Of a stretch of 64,000 bases of DNA, positions 54,501 to 62,074 are shown in pieces. The translations under genes were made by a program, and so were the position numbers. Within the stretch, counting starts at the first letter, position 1; every line of letters begins with the position of its first letter. The stretch lies in assembly GCF_002858745.1 (NCBI RefSeq), contig NZ_PJRO01000010.1, forward strand, positions 124,001-188,000, written 5' to 3'. This DNA comes from Mesorhizobium loti. Lineage in GTDB: Bacteria; Pseudomonadota; Alphaproteobacteria; Rhizobiales; Rhizobiaceae. The notes beneath the pieces were generated by a model. It did not search any database. It was not told where the DNA came from and saw nothing but the letters and a program-made list of their open reading frames with translations.

Positions 54501-55514
54501 GACCAGCTCTCAGGCGAGATCCATGCTTCGGCGAAGACGGCGATGATCGAGGACAGCCGCTTTGTCCGCAATGCCGTCAACGACCGCCTTCGCGCGGCTT
54601 TCGACGGTGTGGGCGCATCGGGTGGCAATGTCGTGACCTACGAGAACGGCCAGCCGCGTGCGGTCGCCCCGATGACGAATGCCGGAGCGGTCTGGGGCCA
54701 GGCGTTCGGTTCGTGGGGCCGCTGGAACCGGGGCAACGCCGCGCGCCTCGATCGCTCCATCGGCGGCTTCTTCATCGGCGCGGACGCGCCGGCCTTCGAC
54801 ACCTGGCGCTTCGGCGCGGTCGTGGGCTACAGCCGCACGGACTTCAAGGTGGAGGATCGCCACTCTTCGGGTTCGTCCGACAACTACATCGTCGGTCTCT
54901 ATGGCGGCACGACGTGGAATGTCTCCGGCGGCGATCTCGCCTTCCGGTCGGGCGTAGCCTACACCCTGCATGACATCTCGACGAACCGCTCCGTTGTCTT
55001 CCCCGGTTTCGCAGATAGCCTGAAGGGCGACTACAACGCCGGCACCGCGCAGGTCTTCGGCGAACTCGGCTACGGCATCAACATGGGCGCCGCCCGGTTC
55101 GAGCCGTTCGCCAACCTCGCTTATGTGAATGTCCACACCGGCGACTTCACTGAAAAGGTCGGCGCGGCGGCATTGACCAGCCCGTCGTCGAACACCGATG
55201 CGACCTTCACGACGTTGGGTATGCGCAGCTCGATCAGCTTCGACCTGGGCGGCACGGCTCTGACAGCGAAGGGTACACTCGGCTGGCGTCATGCGTTCGG
55301 CGATGCGACGCCGCTCTCAACCATGCGCTTTGCCAGTGGCGGCGGCGCCTTCTCCATCGGCGGAGCTCCGATCGCGCGCGATGCGGCAGTGATCGACGCC
55401 GGCCTCGACTACGCGCTGTCCCCCAACGCCACGCTCGGCGTCGCCTATGGCGGGCAGTTCGGCTCTGGCGCCACCGACCAGTCCGTCCGCGCCAGCTTCA
55501 ACGTCAAGTTCTGA
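51573..55514 (+). CDS. Type V autotransporter with beta-helix passenger
   Basis: 1313 residues from ATG 51573, which has GGGGGA about 9 nt upstream (earlier GTG and ATG starts are less likely). A signal-type segment (about 15-47, ending VRA) is followed by a glycine/threonine/asparagine-rich passenger. Its first part repeats units like GTGTLTISNGGT about every 45-55 residues; the later part has PATR-type repeats (LTGANTYTGGTTIAAGTLQIGNGG). The last 260 or so residues form an outer membrane beta-barrel ending in Phe (ASFNVKF). No protease or lipase motif was seen, so an adhesin or surface-structure role is likely. The closest family are AIDA/PATR autotransporters; the ligand is unknown. Confidence 0.93.
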   Translation: MKIRFSVSAVLSKQINTAHAPYRRTLEISASILALTVAVGLPNAVRAEDWTGAVSTDWFTAGNWSPGRVPNAATDVLVDTMAPNPVVVDGGNATARLLTVGGTATGSLTISHGGTVSNTIGRIGGADGSTGTVTVDGMGSKWTNTDELFVGAGGTGTLTISNGGTINSWAGILGWGGDGNGTVTVTDAGSHWSSSNTVFVGSAGTGTLNILNGGSVSGENGSIGAGATSTGTVTVDGAASQWTNAYTLNVGYHGNGSLTISNGGVVKVAGAGAVTIARSSGSIGTLNIGGAAGSAATGTGTLNAASIAFGSGTGTINFNHTDANYTFAPAIQGLGTINQLAGNTTFTADSSGFTGTTNVTGGRLTVDGTLGGAAFVQSGGSLGGKGTLTGDVSVASGGTLVGAQGQTLTTGNLTLGSGSNVNVALSAPANATGLFSVNGNLTLDGTLNVSDAGGFGPGVYRIIGYTGLLTDNGLAIGSRPAGVNAADLFVQTSVASQVNLISSAGVALRFWDGGNPALHDNGAVDGGSGVWRADGRNWTQADGALNGPYQPNPTFAVFQGDPGTITVDNTAGAVSVAGMQFTGTNWTVAGDPITLNSAGGNTTIRVGDGTAGGVNHSATIGSELTGGGRLVKNDLGTLILTGANTYTGGTTIAAGTLQIGNGGTTGSIVGDVLNNGALAFDRSDATSFGGLISGSGAVRIMAGDLTFTADDSYAGGTDIVAGSTLRLGNGGTTGSIVGNVTNNGALVFNRANDLSFAGVISGSGDLHQIGSSKTELTGDSSGFTGATTIENGTLAVNGKLGGTLNVWSGGRLQGTGTVGDTIVNSTIAPGNSIGTINIGNITFNAGSIYEVEVNAAGQSDKVLASGAATINGGSVQVLAGSGNYAPATTYTIVTAAGGRTGTFSGVTSNLAFLDPSLSYDLDNIYLTMTRNDIDFAAAGLTPNQKATGAGAESLGFGDSVYNAVLNLSAPQARSAFDQLSGEIHASAKTAMIEDSRFVRNAVNDRLRAAFDGVGASGGNVVTYENGQPRAVAPMTNAGAVWGQAFGSWGRWNRGNAARLDRSIGGFFIGADAPAFDTWRFGAVVGYSRTDFKVEDRHSSGSSDNYIVGLYGGTTWNVSGGDLAFRSGVAYTLHDISTNRSVVFPGFADSLKGDYNAGTAQVFGELGYGINMGAARFEPFANLAYVNVHTGDFTEKVGAAALTSPSSNTDATFTTLGMRSSISFDLGGTALTAKGTLGWRHAFGDATPLSTMRFASGGGAFSIGGAPIARDAAVIDAGLDYALSPNATLGVAYGGQFGSGATDQSVRASFNVKF

Positions 55515-55827
55515 GGCCATTGTCCGCCCCGTGCTATTGCACGCAGGCTAGTCGCTGTTCGCGGCCTGGCCAACGCGGCGCTGAATGGCCGGCCGTGACA
55601 GTCAACATGCCTCGCCGCCTATCCCGCACGAATAGCCGCCAGGCGTTTGAAGCCGCTACTTTGTGATTACTTTCCGTTTTAAAACGGAATCTAATGATTT
55701 CAATATCTTACCCCTAAGCCTTCGTTAAACAAGCCGGTAACGGCTGATCACTTCCACAAATGCAGTGTGGCGGCGCGGAAACGTTCCGCACCGCCACCAC
55801 AACGAAAATGCACGAAAACCGGTTGCG
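55515..55827. other. Intergenic stretch with an 18-bp palindrome
   Basis: 313 bp between the autotransporter and the SDR gene. It holds the perfect palindrome TTCCGTTTTAAAACGGAA (55673-55690), followed by AT-rich sequence, and the hairpin at 55767. No gene is supported. Confidence 0.6.
55767..55797 (-). terminator. Strong hairpin, possible terminator of the SDR gene
   Basis: GTGGCGG-C-GCGGAA pairs with TTCCGC-A-CCGCCAC (13 bp, one mismatch) around a 3-nt loop. No long T run follows on either strand, so termination is only likely. Confidence 0.45.
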
Positions 55828-56574
55828 TCAGATGTTGGCGCCGCCGTCGATGGTGAATGCGGAACCGGTGACGAATCGGCTTTCCGGTCCAGCAAGCCAG
55901 GCGACGAGACTGGCGATTTCAGACGCATCACCAAAACGCGGGGTCGCCATCTTCTGGCGCTGATGCTCGGCATGTGGCCCGTTGGCCGGGTTCATGTCGG
56001 TGTTGGTCGAGCCCGGATTGACGATGTTGGCGGTGATGCCACGTGACCCCAGGTCGCGCGCAAGGGCCTTGGTCAGGCCGACAAGGCCGGCCTTGCTCGC
56101 TGAATAGGCGGTCAGCCCCGGATCGGTGATCCGATCGGCGAGGTTGCTGGAGATCGAGATGATCGAACCGCCCTCACCCATCAGAGCAGCCGCAGCCTTC
56201 GATGCCACGAACGGTGCGCGCAGGTTGACCTCCATCGATTCATCGAAATCAGCAAGCGAGAGGCTGTCCACTGGCTCGGCACGCCAGATGCCGGCACTGT
56301 TGACCAGGATGTCCAACCGCCCCAGAGCTTTGGCCGCCTCGTTTACCGAACGTTCGACGGCATCGGCGTCGCGATTGTCGGCCTTGATCGCAATCGCCCT
56401 GCGACCACCTGCCTTGATTTCCGCCACGACCGCCTCGGCCTTTTCGGAACCGTTGACGTAGGTGATCGCGACGTCTGCGCCTTCGGCGGCGAGCCGACGG
56501 GCGATCGCCGCGCCAATGCCTCGGCTACCGCCGGTCACCAGGGCTGCCTTGCCCTGCAATTTTGTGGAAGTCAT
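55828..56574 (-). CDS. SDR-family oxidoreductase
   Basis: 248 residues. A complete classical SDR: TGGSRGIG, NSAG, catalytic Ser, YSASK (Tyr and Lys present), and the C-terminal TIDGG. It probably reduces a small carbonyl compound with NAD(P)H. ATG 56574 is preferred because AAAGGAA then lies about 6 nt upstream; ATG 56580 would be directly on it. It is divergent from a tetR gene with two operators between them, the usual layout of a TetR-repressed detoxification gene. Confidence 0.92.
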   Translation of the reverse strand: MTSTKLQGKAALVTGGSRGIGAAIARRLAAEGADVAITYVNGSEKAEAVVAEIKAGGRRAIAIKADNRDADAVERSVNEAAKALGRLDILVNSAGIWRAEPVDSLSLADFDESMEVNLRAPFVASKAAAALMGEGGSIISISSNLADRITDPGLTAYSASKAGLVGLTKALARDLGSRGITANIVNPGSTNTDMNPANGPHAEHQRQKMATPRFGDASEIASLVAWLAGPESRFVTGSAFTIDGGANI

Positions 56575-56584
56575 CGACATTTCC

Positions 56585-56661
56585 TTTCTGTATCGATCGA
56601 TACAGAAATACCTGGCAAGGTTGCACAAGGTCGTCAAGTGATTTATGTATTGATCGATACA
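56585..56661. promoter_or_regulatory. Twin TetR operators between SDR and regulator genes
   Basis: Site 1 is a 24-bp perfect palindrome (56585-56608) with core TGTATCGATCGATACA. Site 2, TGTATTGATCGATACA (56646-56661), differs from that core by one base. Centres are 57 bp apart. Site 1 lies at the SDR start, site 2 just before the regulator start. Confidence 0.85.
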
Positions 56662-56676
56662 AAAATGGAATTCCCC

Positions 56677-57303
56677 ATGGCGGAACGCGGACGTCCACGC
56701 GGTTTTGACCGCACTGAAGCCCTTGAACGGGCCATGCAGGTGTTCTGGGAAAAAGGCTATGAAGGCTCCTCGCTGAACGACCTGACGGCCGCGATGGGGA
56801 TAGGTTGCCCCAGCCTCTACGCGGCCTTCGGCAGCAAGGAAGGTCTCTTCCTCGAAGCCATTGCCCACTACGGCAAGGTCGTCGGCAAGGAAATCTGGGA
56901 GGCGGTCGAGACTGCCTCGACAGCGCAGGCAGCGATGCGGGATTTTCTCGATGCCACGGTCGACGCCTATTCCAGGACCGACTTGCCGCGGGGCTGCCTG
57001 ATCGCGCTGGCCGCGCTGCATCAGGACTCAAGCTCGGGCGCCATCTGCAGCGAGCTGCGCCGTCTACGCGCAGAAAATATCGACACCCTGCGTCGCCGGT
57101 TCCGGCGTGGCGTGGGAGAGGCCGATCTGCCTGCTGCCTTCGATTGTGATGCCGCCGCCGTGTTCTACGCCACGACCCAGCACGGCATGTCGATCATCGC
57201 ACGCGATGGCGCCTCACGCGAGGCCCTAGCCGCCGTCGCCGACGGGGCGATGGCTGCATTCCAGCCATTGGTGGACAAGGCCTCTGCGCTGCATGGCTCG
57301 TGA
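56677..57303 (+). CDS. TetR-family repressor
   Basis: 208 residues. The N-terminal helix-turn-helix reads RTEALERAMQVFWEKGYEGSSLNDLTAAMGIGCPSLYAAFGSKEGLF, typical of the TetR/AcrR branch with GCPSLYAAFGSK. It is followed by a helical ligand domain with LPRGCLI. The start is ATG 56677 (MAERGRPRGFD); ATG 56665 is in frame. It most likely represses itself and the divergent SDR gene from the operators at 56585-56661. Ligand unknown. Confidence 0.92.
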   Translation: MAERGRPRGFDRTEALERAMQVFWEKGYEGSSLNDLTAAMGIGCPSLYAAFGSKEGLFLEAIAHYGKVVGKEIWEAVETASTAQAAMRDFLDATVDAYSRTDLPRGCLIALAALHQDSSSGAICSELRRLRAENIDTLRRRFRRGVGEADLPAAFDCDAAAVFYATTQHGMSIIARDGASREALAAVADGAMAAFQPLVDKASALHGS

Positions 57304-57372
57304 CAAAGCCGTCATGGTGTGATGGAAATCCGGCAAGGACGCCACGGCGTCGAAATCTTGCGGAGGACTGCC

Positions 57373-57768
57373 GTGAAAAGAGGGTTTCGCCAAATGCTGG
57401 ACGAGGCCAATGCCGAGATCGAGGCGGTTTCGCCCGACGAGGCGGCAGCGCTGCTGGAAGACGACGGCACGATCTTCGTCGACCTGCGCGATCCGCGTGA
57501 GGTCGAGCAAAGCGGCCGCCTGCCTGGAGCCAAACATTGCCCTCGCGGCATGCTGGAATTCTGGATCGACCCGGACAGCCCTTATCACAAACCCTATTTT
57601 GCTTCCGGAAAGAGCTTCGTCTTCTTCTGCGCCGGCGGCTGGCGTTCCGCCCTCGCCACCAAGACCGCGCAGGACATGGGACTGACGCCGGTCAAACATA
57701 TCCTCGGCGGCTTCACGGCCTGGAAAGATGCCGGCCTGCCGATCGAAGCGCCTGAAGGCAAGAAGTAG
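57373..57768 (+). CDS. Rhodanese-like sulfurtransferase
   Basis: 131 residues, a single rhodanese domain. The active site is FCAGGWRS with Cys86; the CH2-type VDLRDPREVEQSGRLPGA is clear. It moves sulfane sulfur, or acts as a thiol carrier. The start is GTG 57373 with GGAGG at 57362-57366; the upstream ATGs have no ribosome site. It ends 16 bp before the converging hydrolase gene. Confidence 0.9.
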   Translation: MKRGFRQMLDEANAEIEAVSPDEAAALLEDDGTIFVDLRDPREVEQSGRLPGAKHCPRGMLEFWIDPDSPYHKPYFASGKSFVFFCAGGWRSALATKTAQDMGLTPVKHILGGFTAWKDAGLPIEAPEGKK

Positions 57769-57783
57769 GCGGACGCGCCTTCC

Positions 57784-58695
57784 TCAATGCACGAGTTCAG
57801 GCCGGGTGCGTTCGGCGACGAAGGCCACCGCTTTTTCGACGACGCCGGCATCTGCCAGGATGCGGCGATGACCCAGGCCGTTCGCCCAGTGCAGGCGAAC
57901 ATGATCTCCGGCACTTGCATAAAGATCGGCATGCCTGGCTGACACTTCCTTGTCGTCAGGCGCATGGATGACCAAGGTCGGAACCGGCACATGAGCGAGT
58001 TGGCGGCCACCCTGGAATTCCTTGAGCGGGCGTCCGGAAAGACGTTCGACGCGTCCTGCCATCGCAGCCTGAGAGCGCGGACCGACATTCAGCAGACGGC
58101 TGAACTCGGCGAAGAGATCCGGTATCGAGCTTGGCGCCGCGATCAAAACCAGCTTCTCCGTGTTGACCGGCAAATATCCTTTCACCGACCCAACCGCTGC
58201 GTTGGTTGCAACCGCGCCGCCGAAGGAATGGCCGACCGTGGCGATGAAGGGGCCAAACCAGTCACCGGCCAGTCTTGCTGCCTCGACTGCATTGACCATG
58301 TTGAGCCGGCGCCCGGAAGAGGCGCCATGACCGGGCAGATCGAGCGACACCACCCTGTAGCCGTCCTCCAGGAACCCCTGGATCAGCGAGCGCATATATT
58401 CCGTGCGCGAGCGCCAGCCATGGATGGCGAGAATCGTGCCACGCGATCCCCTGCCCTGGTCCGGGCGGAATTCGTGCACGACCACGCATCCCGCTTTTGT
58501 CTTCAACCTATGATGACGAGCGTCAGCCATGAAATCCGCGGCGCGGTCGAGGGCGCGGCGTTCGCCATCGCTCATCTTGTTGACATTGGGCGTGCGACAG
58601 AACACTTCGAATGCAGCACGGCCTGCAAAGCCAGGTGCAACACGCTCACCGACCCCAAACAGGCCGCGGATGACCTTCAAACCAAATGATGCCAT
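57784..58695 (-). CDS. Alpha/beta hydrolase
   Basis: 303 residues. HGWRSRTEYM (oxyanion strand), GHSFGG nucleophile elbow, DDKEVS acid region and GLGHRRIL histidine are present. An N-terminal hydrophobic stretch could be a membrane anchor. The substrate is unknown; esterase or lactonase is likely. The start is ATG 58695 (MASFGLK). It is divergent from the MarR gene and shares its operator region, so it is probably the MarR target. Confidence 0.85.
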   Translation of the reverse strand: MASFGLKVIRGLFGVGERVAPGFAGRAAFEVFCRTPNVNKMSDGERRALDRAADFMADARHHRLKTKAGCVVVHEFRPDQGRGSRGTILAIHGWRSRTEYMRSLIQGFLEDGYRVVSLDLPGHGASSGRRLNMVNAVEAARLAGDWFGPFIATVGHSFGGAVATNAAVGSVKGYLPVNTEKLVLIAAPSSIPDLFAEFSRLLNVGPRSQAAMAGRVERLSGRPLKEFQGGRQLAHVPVPTLVIHAPDDKEVSARHADLYASAGDHVRLHWANGLGHRRILADAGVVEKAVAFVAERTRPELVH

Positions 58696-58713
58696 AGTGG
58701 CGATCCAACATAT

Positions 58714-58750
58714 TAGTTCAACCATGAACATGTTAGTTCAAGAATGAACA
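58714..58750. promoter_or_regulatory. Tandem MarR operators
   Basis: Two dyads, GTTCAACCATGAAC (58716-58729) and GTTCAAGAATGAAC (58736-58749), are spaced exactly 20 bp (two turns) apart. The second covers the marR start codon at 58744. Confidence 0.85.
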
Positions 58751-59196
58751 AAAAACAAGACTTGCCTTGGGACAATCCGCGATTCCGCAACTGGATCGCG
58801 CTGGTGCGCGCCGAGAAGGCGGTGGTGGCCGCGCTGACCAAGGCTTTGCAGCCGCTCGACCTGAAGATCGCGCAGCTCGACATGCTGATGAACCTCTACC
58901 GGCATCCCGGCATGTCGCAGCATGATCTCGCCCGCCGGCTGCTGGTGGGGCGTTCCAACATCACGATGCTTCTGCCGCAGCTTGAAGCGCGCGGTTTGAT
59001 CACCCGCGAGAACGATGCCAAGGACAAGCGTATTATGCGGCTCACCCTCACCGAGAGCGGTGAAATCCTGCTCATGGAAGCTTTGCAGGTCTATACGACG
59101 CTGATCGAGCGCGTGATGGCTCAGTCGACGCCGACGGAGTGTGATCGGATGGGCGCGATGATGCTTCGCATCACCGAAGCCATGAAGATCGAATAG
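58744..59196 (+). CDS. MarR-family repressor
   Basis: 150 residues. The winged-helix core MSQHDLARRLLVGRSNITMLLPQLEARGLITRENDAKDKRIMRLTLTESG is standard MarR. No good ribosome site precedes ATG 58744, and the operator lies over the start codon, so the message may be leaderless or nearly so. It should repress itself and the divergent hydrolase. The ligand is unknown. Confidence 0.92.
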   Translation: MNKKQDLPWDNPRFRNWIALVRAEKAVVAALTKALQPLDLKIAQLDMLMNLYRHPGMSQHDLARRLLVGRSNITMLLPQLEARGLITRENDAKDKRIMRLTLTESGEILLMEALQVYTTLIERVMAQSTPTECDRMGAMMLRITEAMKIE

Positions 59197-59241
59197 CGCC
59201 TGCGATCAAAACAGCGGACTTGCCAGGCCTGCGTTCCGCCC

Positions 59242-59856
59242 TCACCACATCGACTTCTTCGCCCGTTCGGGCCACTCCTTGTCGTAAGTGGTGCCGTTGA
59301 TGCTCTTGCGGCTCGTGACCTCCAGAATCCGCCCAGGCGTTGGCAGACTCTTCGGATCGACATGCTTCTCCACATTCCACAGATCGGAGCGATGGATGGC
59401 GCGGGCGCACTGGAAGTAGACCGTCTCCACCGCAACGATGGTGACCGATCGTGCCGGCTTTCCCTCCATGATAAAGGATGCGCACAATGCAGCATCGGTG
59501 GTGATGGAGGCTGTGCCATTCACCCGCAAGGTTGTTCCCGAGCCCGGCACGAGGAAGAGCAGGCCAACGCGCGGATCGCGGATGATGTTCCGCAACGAAT
59601 CGGCGCGGTTGTTGCCACGGCGATCAGGCATCATCAGCGTCTTCGGGTCATGAATGCGCACGAAGCCGGCCAAATCGCCGCGTGGTGAACAATCGAGCCC
59701 TTCCGGCCCCGACGTGGCCAGAGCAACGAAGGGGGAAGCTTCGATAAAGGCAGCGTATTCAGGAATGACGTGATCGAGTTCCTTGACCAGCGAGGCTTCG
59801 CCAGGCAGCCCATAAAGAGCCTCCAGCTGTTCTACCGTCTCTATGATCGACATCAT
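59242..59856 (-). CDS. Pyridoxamine-phosphate-oxidase-like flavin-binding protein
   Basis: 204 residues. The split-barrel segments FVALATSGPEGLDCSPRGDLAGFVRI, MMPDRRGNNRADSLRNIIRDPRVGLLFLVPG and LRVNGTASI belong to the PNPOx-like FMN-binding family (MSMEG_1061-like group). These bind FMN, F420 or heme and reduce small molecules; vitamin B6 synthesis itself is unlikely. ATG 59856 and ATG 59853 are both possible. Single gene; its neighbour downstream is the MarR gene, convergent. Confidence 0.85.
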   Translation of the reverse strand: MMSIIETVEQLEALYGLPGEASLVKELDHVIPEYAAFIEASPFVALATSGPEGLDCSPRGDLAGFVRIHDPKTLMMPDRRGNNRADSLRNIIRDPRVGLLFLVPGSGTTLRVNGTASITTDAALCASFIMEGKPARSVTIVAVETVYFQCARAIHRSDLWNVEKHVDPKSLPTPGRILEVTSRKSINGTTYDKEWPERAKKSMW

Positions 59857-59941
59857 CCTTGCTCCGTGAAACCTGCGGCTATCGTAGCCGCATGACAGTT
59901 TAACGACTGAGGCGGCACGCCCATTGGACCGAGAAGCGAAC

Positions 59942-59983
59942 TTAGAGCGTCCTCTGCATGGCCGACTGGACGCGACACTCTAA
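59942..59983. repeat. Short palindromic intergenic element
   Basis: TTAGAG...CGTCC pairs with GGACG...CTCTAA, with a 5-nt extra bulge on the right arm. The outer TTAGAG/CTCTAA ends match the ends of the element at 13938-14042. Its right end supplies the stop codon (59980-59982, minus strand) of the DUF971 gene. Confidence 0.6.
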
Positions 59984-60333
59984 CGATCCCGACTCAATCC
60001 CTTCCCGACCAGCTCATCGAGATACCCCTGCCAGCGGCTTTCCTTTTCGTGGCCGAGCGTATGCAGATAAGCCCAGGTGAAAATGCCGGTGTCGTGAAAA
60101 TCGTCAAACGTAATGCGCACCGCATAGTTTCCCACCGGTTCGATCTTGAGGATCGCGACCTCGCGCTTGCCGGGCACGGTTACGCGTTGCTCGGGAGCAT
60201 GACCTTGCACTTCCGCCGAAGGCGAAAGAACGCGCAACAGCTCCGCCGACAGTTCGAACGGCCTGTGATCGGGAAATGTCACCGTCAGCAGCTTGCGGTC
60301 CTTGGAGACCCGGAGTTCCTTAGGAGCAGTCAT
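59980..60333 (-). CDS. DUF971 (gamma-butyrobetaine hydroxylase N-terminal-like) protein
   Basis: 117 residues. LRVSKDRKLLTVTFPDHRPFELSAELLRVLSPSAEVQGH is the DUF971 signature; the domain binds zinc or iron and occurs alone in many bacteria, often near iron-sulfur or MRP/ApbC genes. Here it stands alone. The start is ATG 60333 with AAGG at good spacing; ATG 60339 would lie directly on the ribosome site. Function unknown. Confidence 0.85.
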   Translation of the reverse strand: MTAPKELRVSKDRKLLTVTFPDHRPFELSAELLRVLSPSAEVQGHAPEQRVTVPGKREVAILKIEPVGNYAVRITFDDFHDTGIFTWAYLHTLGHEKESRWQGYLDELVGKGLSRDR

Positions 60334-60418
60334 AGACATCCTTCTTGGGTAAGCTCCGACTACGCCTGTTCGTCCCTGTTGGGAAGACAATTCGGCCCTG
60401 CCCGGCGTGCGAACTCCA

Positions 60419-60904
60419 TTACGAAGCCTCCTTGCCGATAGGGATGACACCTGACTTCTTCGTGGCGCGGATCACCACAAGCGTCACGAAAAACCGTATC
60501 CGCTCGTCGCTCGCGAAAAGGCGATGCACCAGATCGTCGTAGTTTTCCATGTCGCGCGCTATGATCTTGACTGCGAAGGTGTATTCGCCAGTGATCTGCC
60601 ATGCCTCGATGACCTGCGGCTCGGCCTCGAGCTTGCGCAACAATTCGTCGATCGTGCGCGAACCTTCCCGCTCGAGTGTCACCAGGACGATCATTGAAAG
60701 CGGCCACCCCAGCGTGCGGGGCGCAACAACCGCCACCTCGCGCTGGATTGCGCCGCTCTCCCGCAGATGCCGGATACGCCGATAGCATGCAGGAGCGGAA
60801 AGGCCGACACGCTCGGCCAGTACCGGGACGGGAATCCTTGCGTCGATCTGGAGCTGCTCAAGAATCCGTCTGTCGGCTTGATCGAGCACGGTGTTTTGCG
60901 CCAT
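60419..60904 (-). CDS. Lrp/AsnC-family regulator
   Basis: 161 residues. The N-terminal helix-turn-helix (LDQADRRILEQLQIDARIPVPVLAERVGLSAPACYRRIRHL) and the C-terminal RAM domain (QITGEYTFAVKIIARDMENY) are typical. It is divergent from an amino-acid exporter gene and is probably its regulator, responding to an amino acid. The start is ATG 60904 with GAGG upstream. The spacer contains ATTTTTATCGCAAAAT (60925-60940), a candidate AT-rich operator. Confidence 0.92.
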   Translation of the reverse strand: MAQNTVLDQADRRILEQLQIDARIPVPVLAERVGLSAPACYRRIRHLRESGAIQREVAVVAPRTLGWPLSMIVLVTLEREGSRTIDELLRKLEAEPQVIEAWQITGEYTFAVKIIARDMENYDDLVHRLFASDERIRFFVTLVVIRATKKSGVIPIGKEAS

Positions 60905-61008
60905 TGGCAACCTCGCTGGTGATAATTTTTATCGCAAAATAGCAAAACTCGATCACCTTTGGCGAGCGGCAAGCCTAATTTCCCGCCGGCAAATGTGTGG
61001 AGATCGCG

Positions 61009-61911
61009 ATGACGACGGCAATCAGGCAGGCTGAAGCTCCTACGACGCTTCTGATCCCGATAGGCGCGCTGATTGTGGCGATGCTCTCCTTCACGTCAGG
61101 AGCATCTGTGGCCAAGCAGCTCTTCCCCATCGTCGGAGCTGAAGGAACGACGGCACTTCGTCTTTCGATCGGAGCGCTGATCCTGATTGCCGTCTTGCGA
61201 CCGTGGCGTGTCCGGCTTTCCGCGACCTCATGGCGGTCGATCGTTTTCTACGGCCTTGCGATGGGTGGCATGAACCTGCTGTTTTACATGTCGATCCAGA
61301 CGCTTCCCCTGGGCATTGCGATCGCGCTGGAGTTTACCGGCCCGTTGACTGTGGCCATCCTGTCGTCACGCAGGAAGATCGACCTGGCCTGGGTAACGCT
61401 TGCCGCCGGAGGACTGCTCCTGCTGCTGCCGCTTGGGGATGGCGTTGCCAATATCGATCCGATCGGCTGCATCCTGGCACTCGGCGCTGGCGGATGCTGG
61501 GCGCTCTATATCATCGCCGGCAAGCGCGCAGGACAGGAGCATGGTACGCTCGCCACCTCGCTTGGAATGGCCGTGGCCGCACTTGCGATCGTGCCGATCG
61601 GCATTGTGCATGCAGGCACGGCTCTCTTCCAACCCGACGTGCTCTTGATCGGAACGGTTGTAGCCGTCCTCTCCAGCGCGTTTCCGTATACGCTTGAAAT
61701 GTTCGCCTTGCGCCATCTGCCGGCACAGACCTACGGCACGCTGACCAGTGGCGAGCCGGCGGCTGGAGCGATGGTCGGGTTGTTCTTGCTGGGAGAGGCG
61801 CTACCCCTGCTGCAATGGTGTGCGATCGCGATGATCGTTGCTGCTTCGGTTGGCGCGACAATGACGGCAATGCGCAACCAATCGCCGCCTGAGCCTCCTA
61901 ATTTGGGCTAA
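61009..61911 (+). CDS. RhtA-like amino-acid exporter (EamA/DMT superfamily)
   Basis: 300 residues with ten hydrophobic segments in two EamA halves. MLSFTSGASVAKQLFPIVGAEGTTALRL is characteristic of RhtA threonine/homoserine exporters. The start is ATG 61009 with GGAG upstream; ATG 60997 is in frame but has no better site. It is divergent from the Lrp gene and likely exports the amino acid that Lrp senses. Confidence 0.88.
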   Translation: MTTAIRQAEAPTTLLIPIGALIVAMLSFTSGASVAKQLFPIVGAEGTTALRLSIGALILIAVLRPWRVRLSATSWRSIVFYGLAMGGMNLLFYMSIQTLPLGIAIALEFTGPLTVAILSSRRKIDLAWVTLAAGGLLLLLPLGDGVANIDPIGCILALGAGGCWALYIIAGKRAGQEHGTLATSLGMAVAALAIVPIGIVHAGTALFQPDVLLIGTVVAVLSSAFPYTLEMFALRHLPAQTYGTLTSGEPAAGAMVGLFLLGEALPLLQWCAIAMIVAASVGATMTAMRNQSPPEPPNLG

Positions 61912-62074
61912 GAGCGGAGACGGATGTCCCAGGCGCGACATTGTCACGGTTGCGCCTGACAGATGGCAGATGATACCAAATGGCACCTTTGCCGGGCTTG
62001 AAAGATTGACACCAAGGCCCGACATTCGACTAACGGGTTTCTGACTTCCGTGATCGCGGACTGAAGGCGACAGA

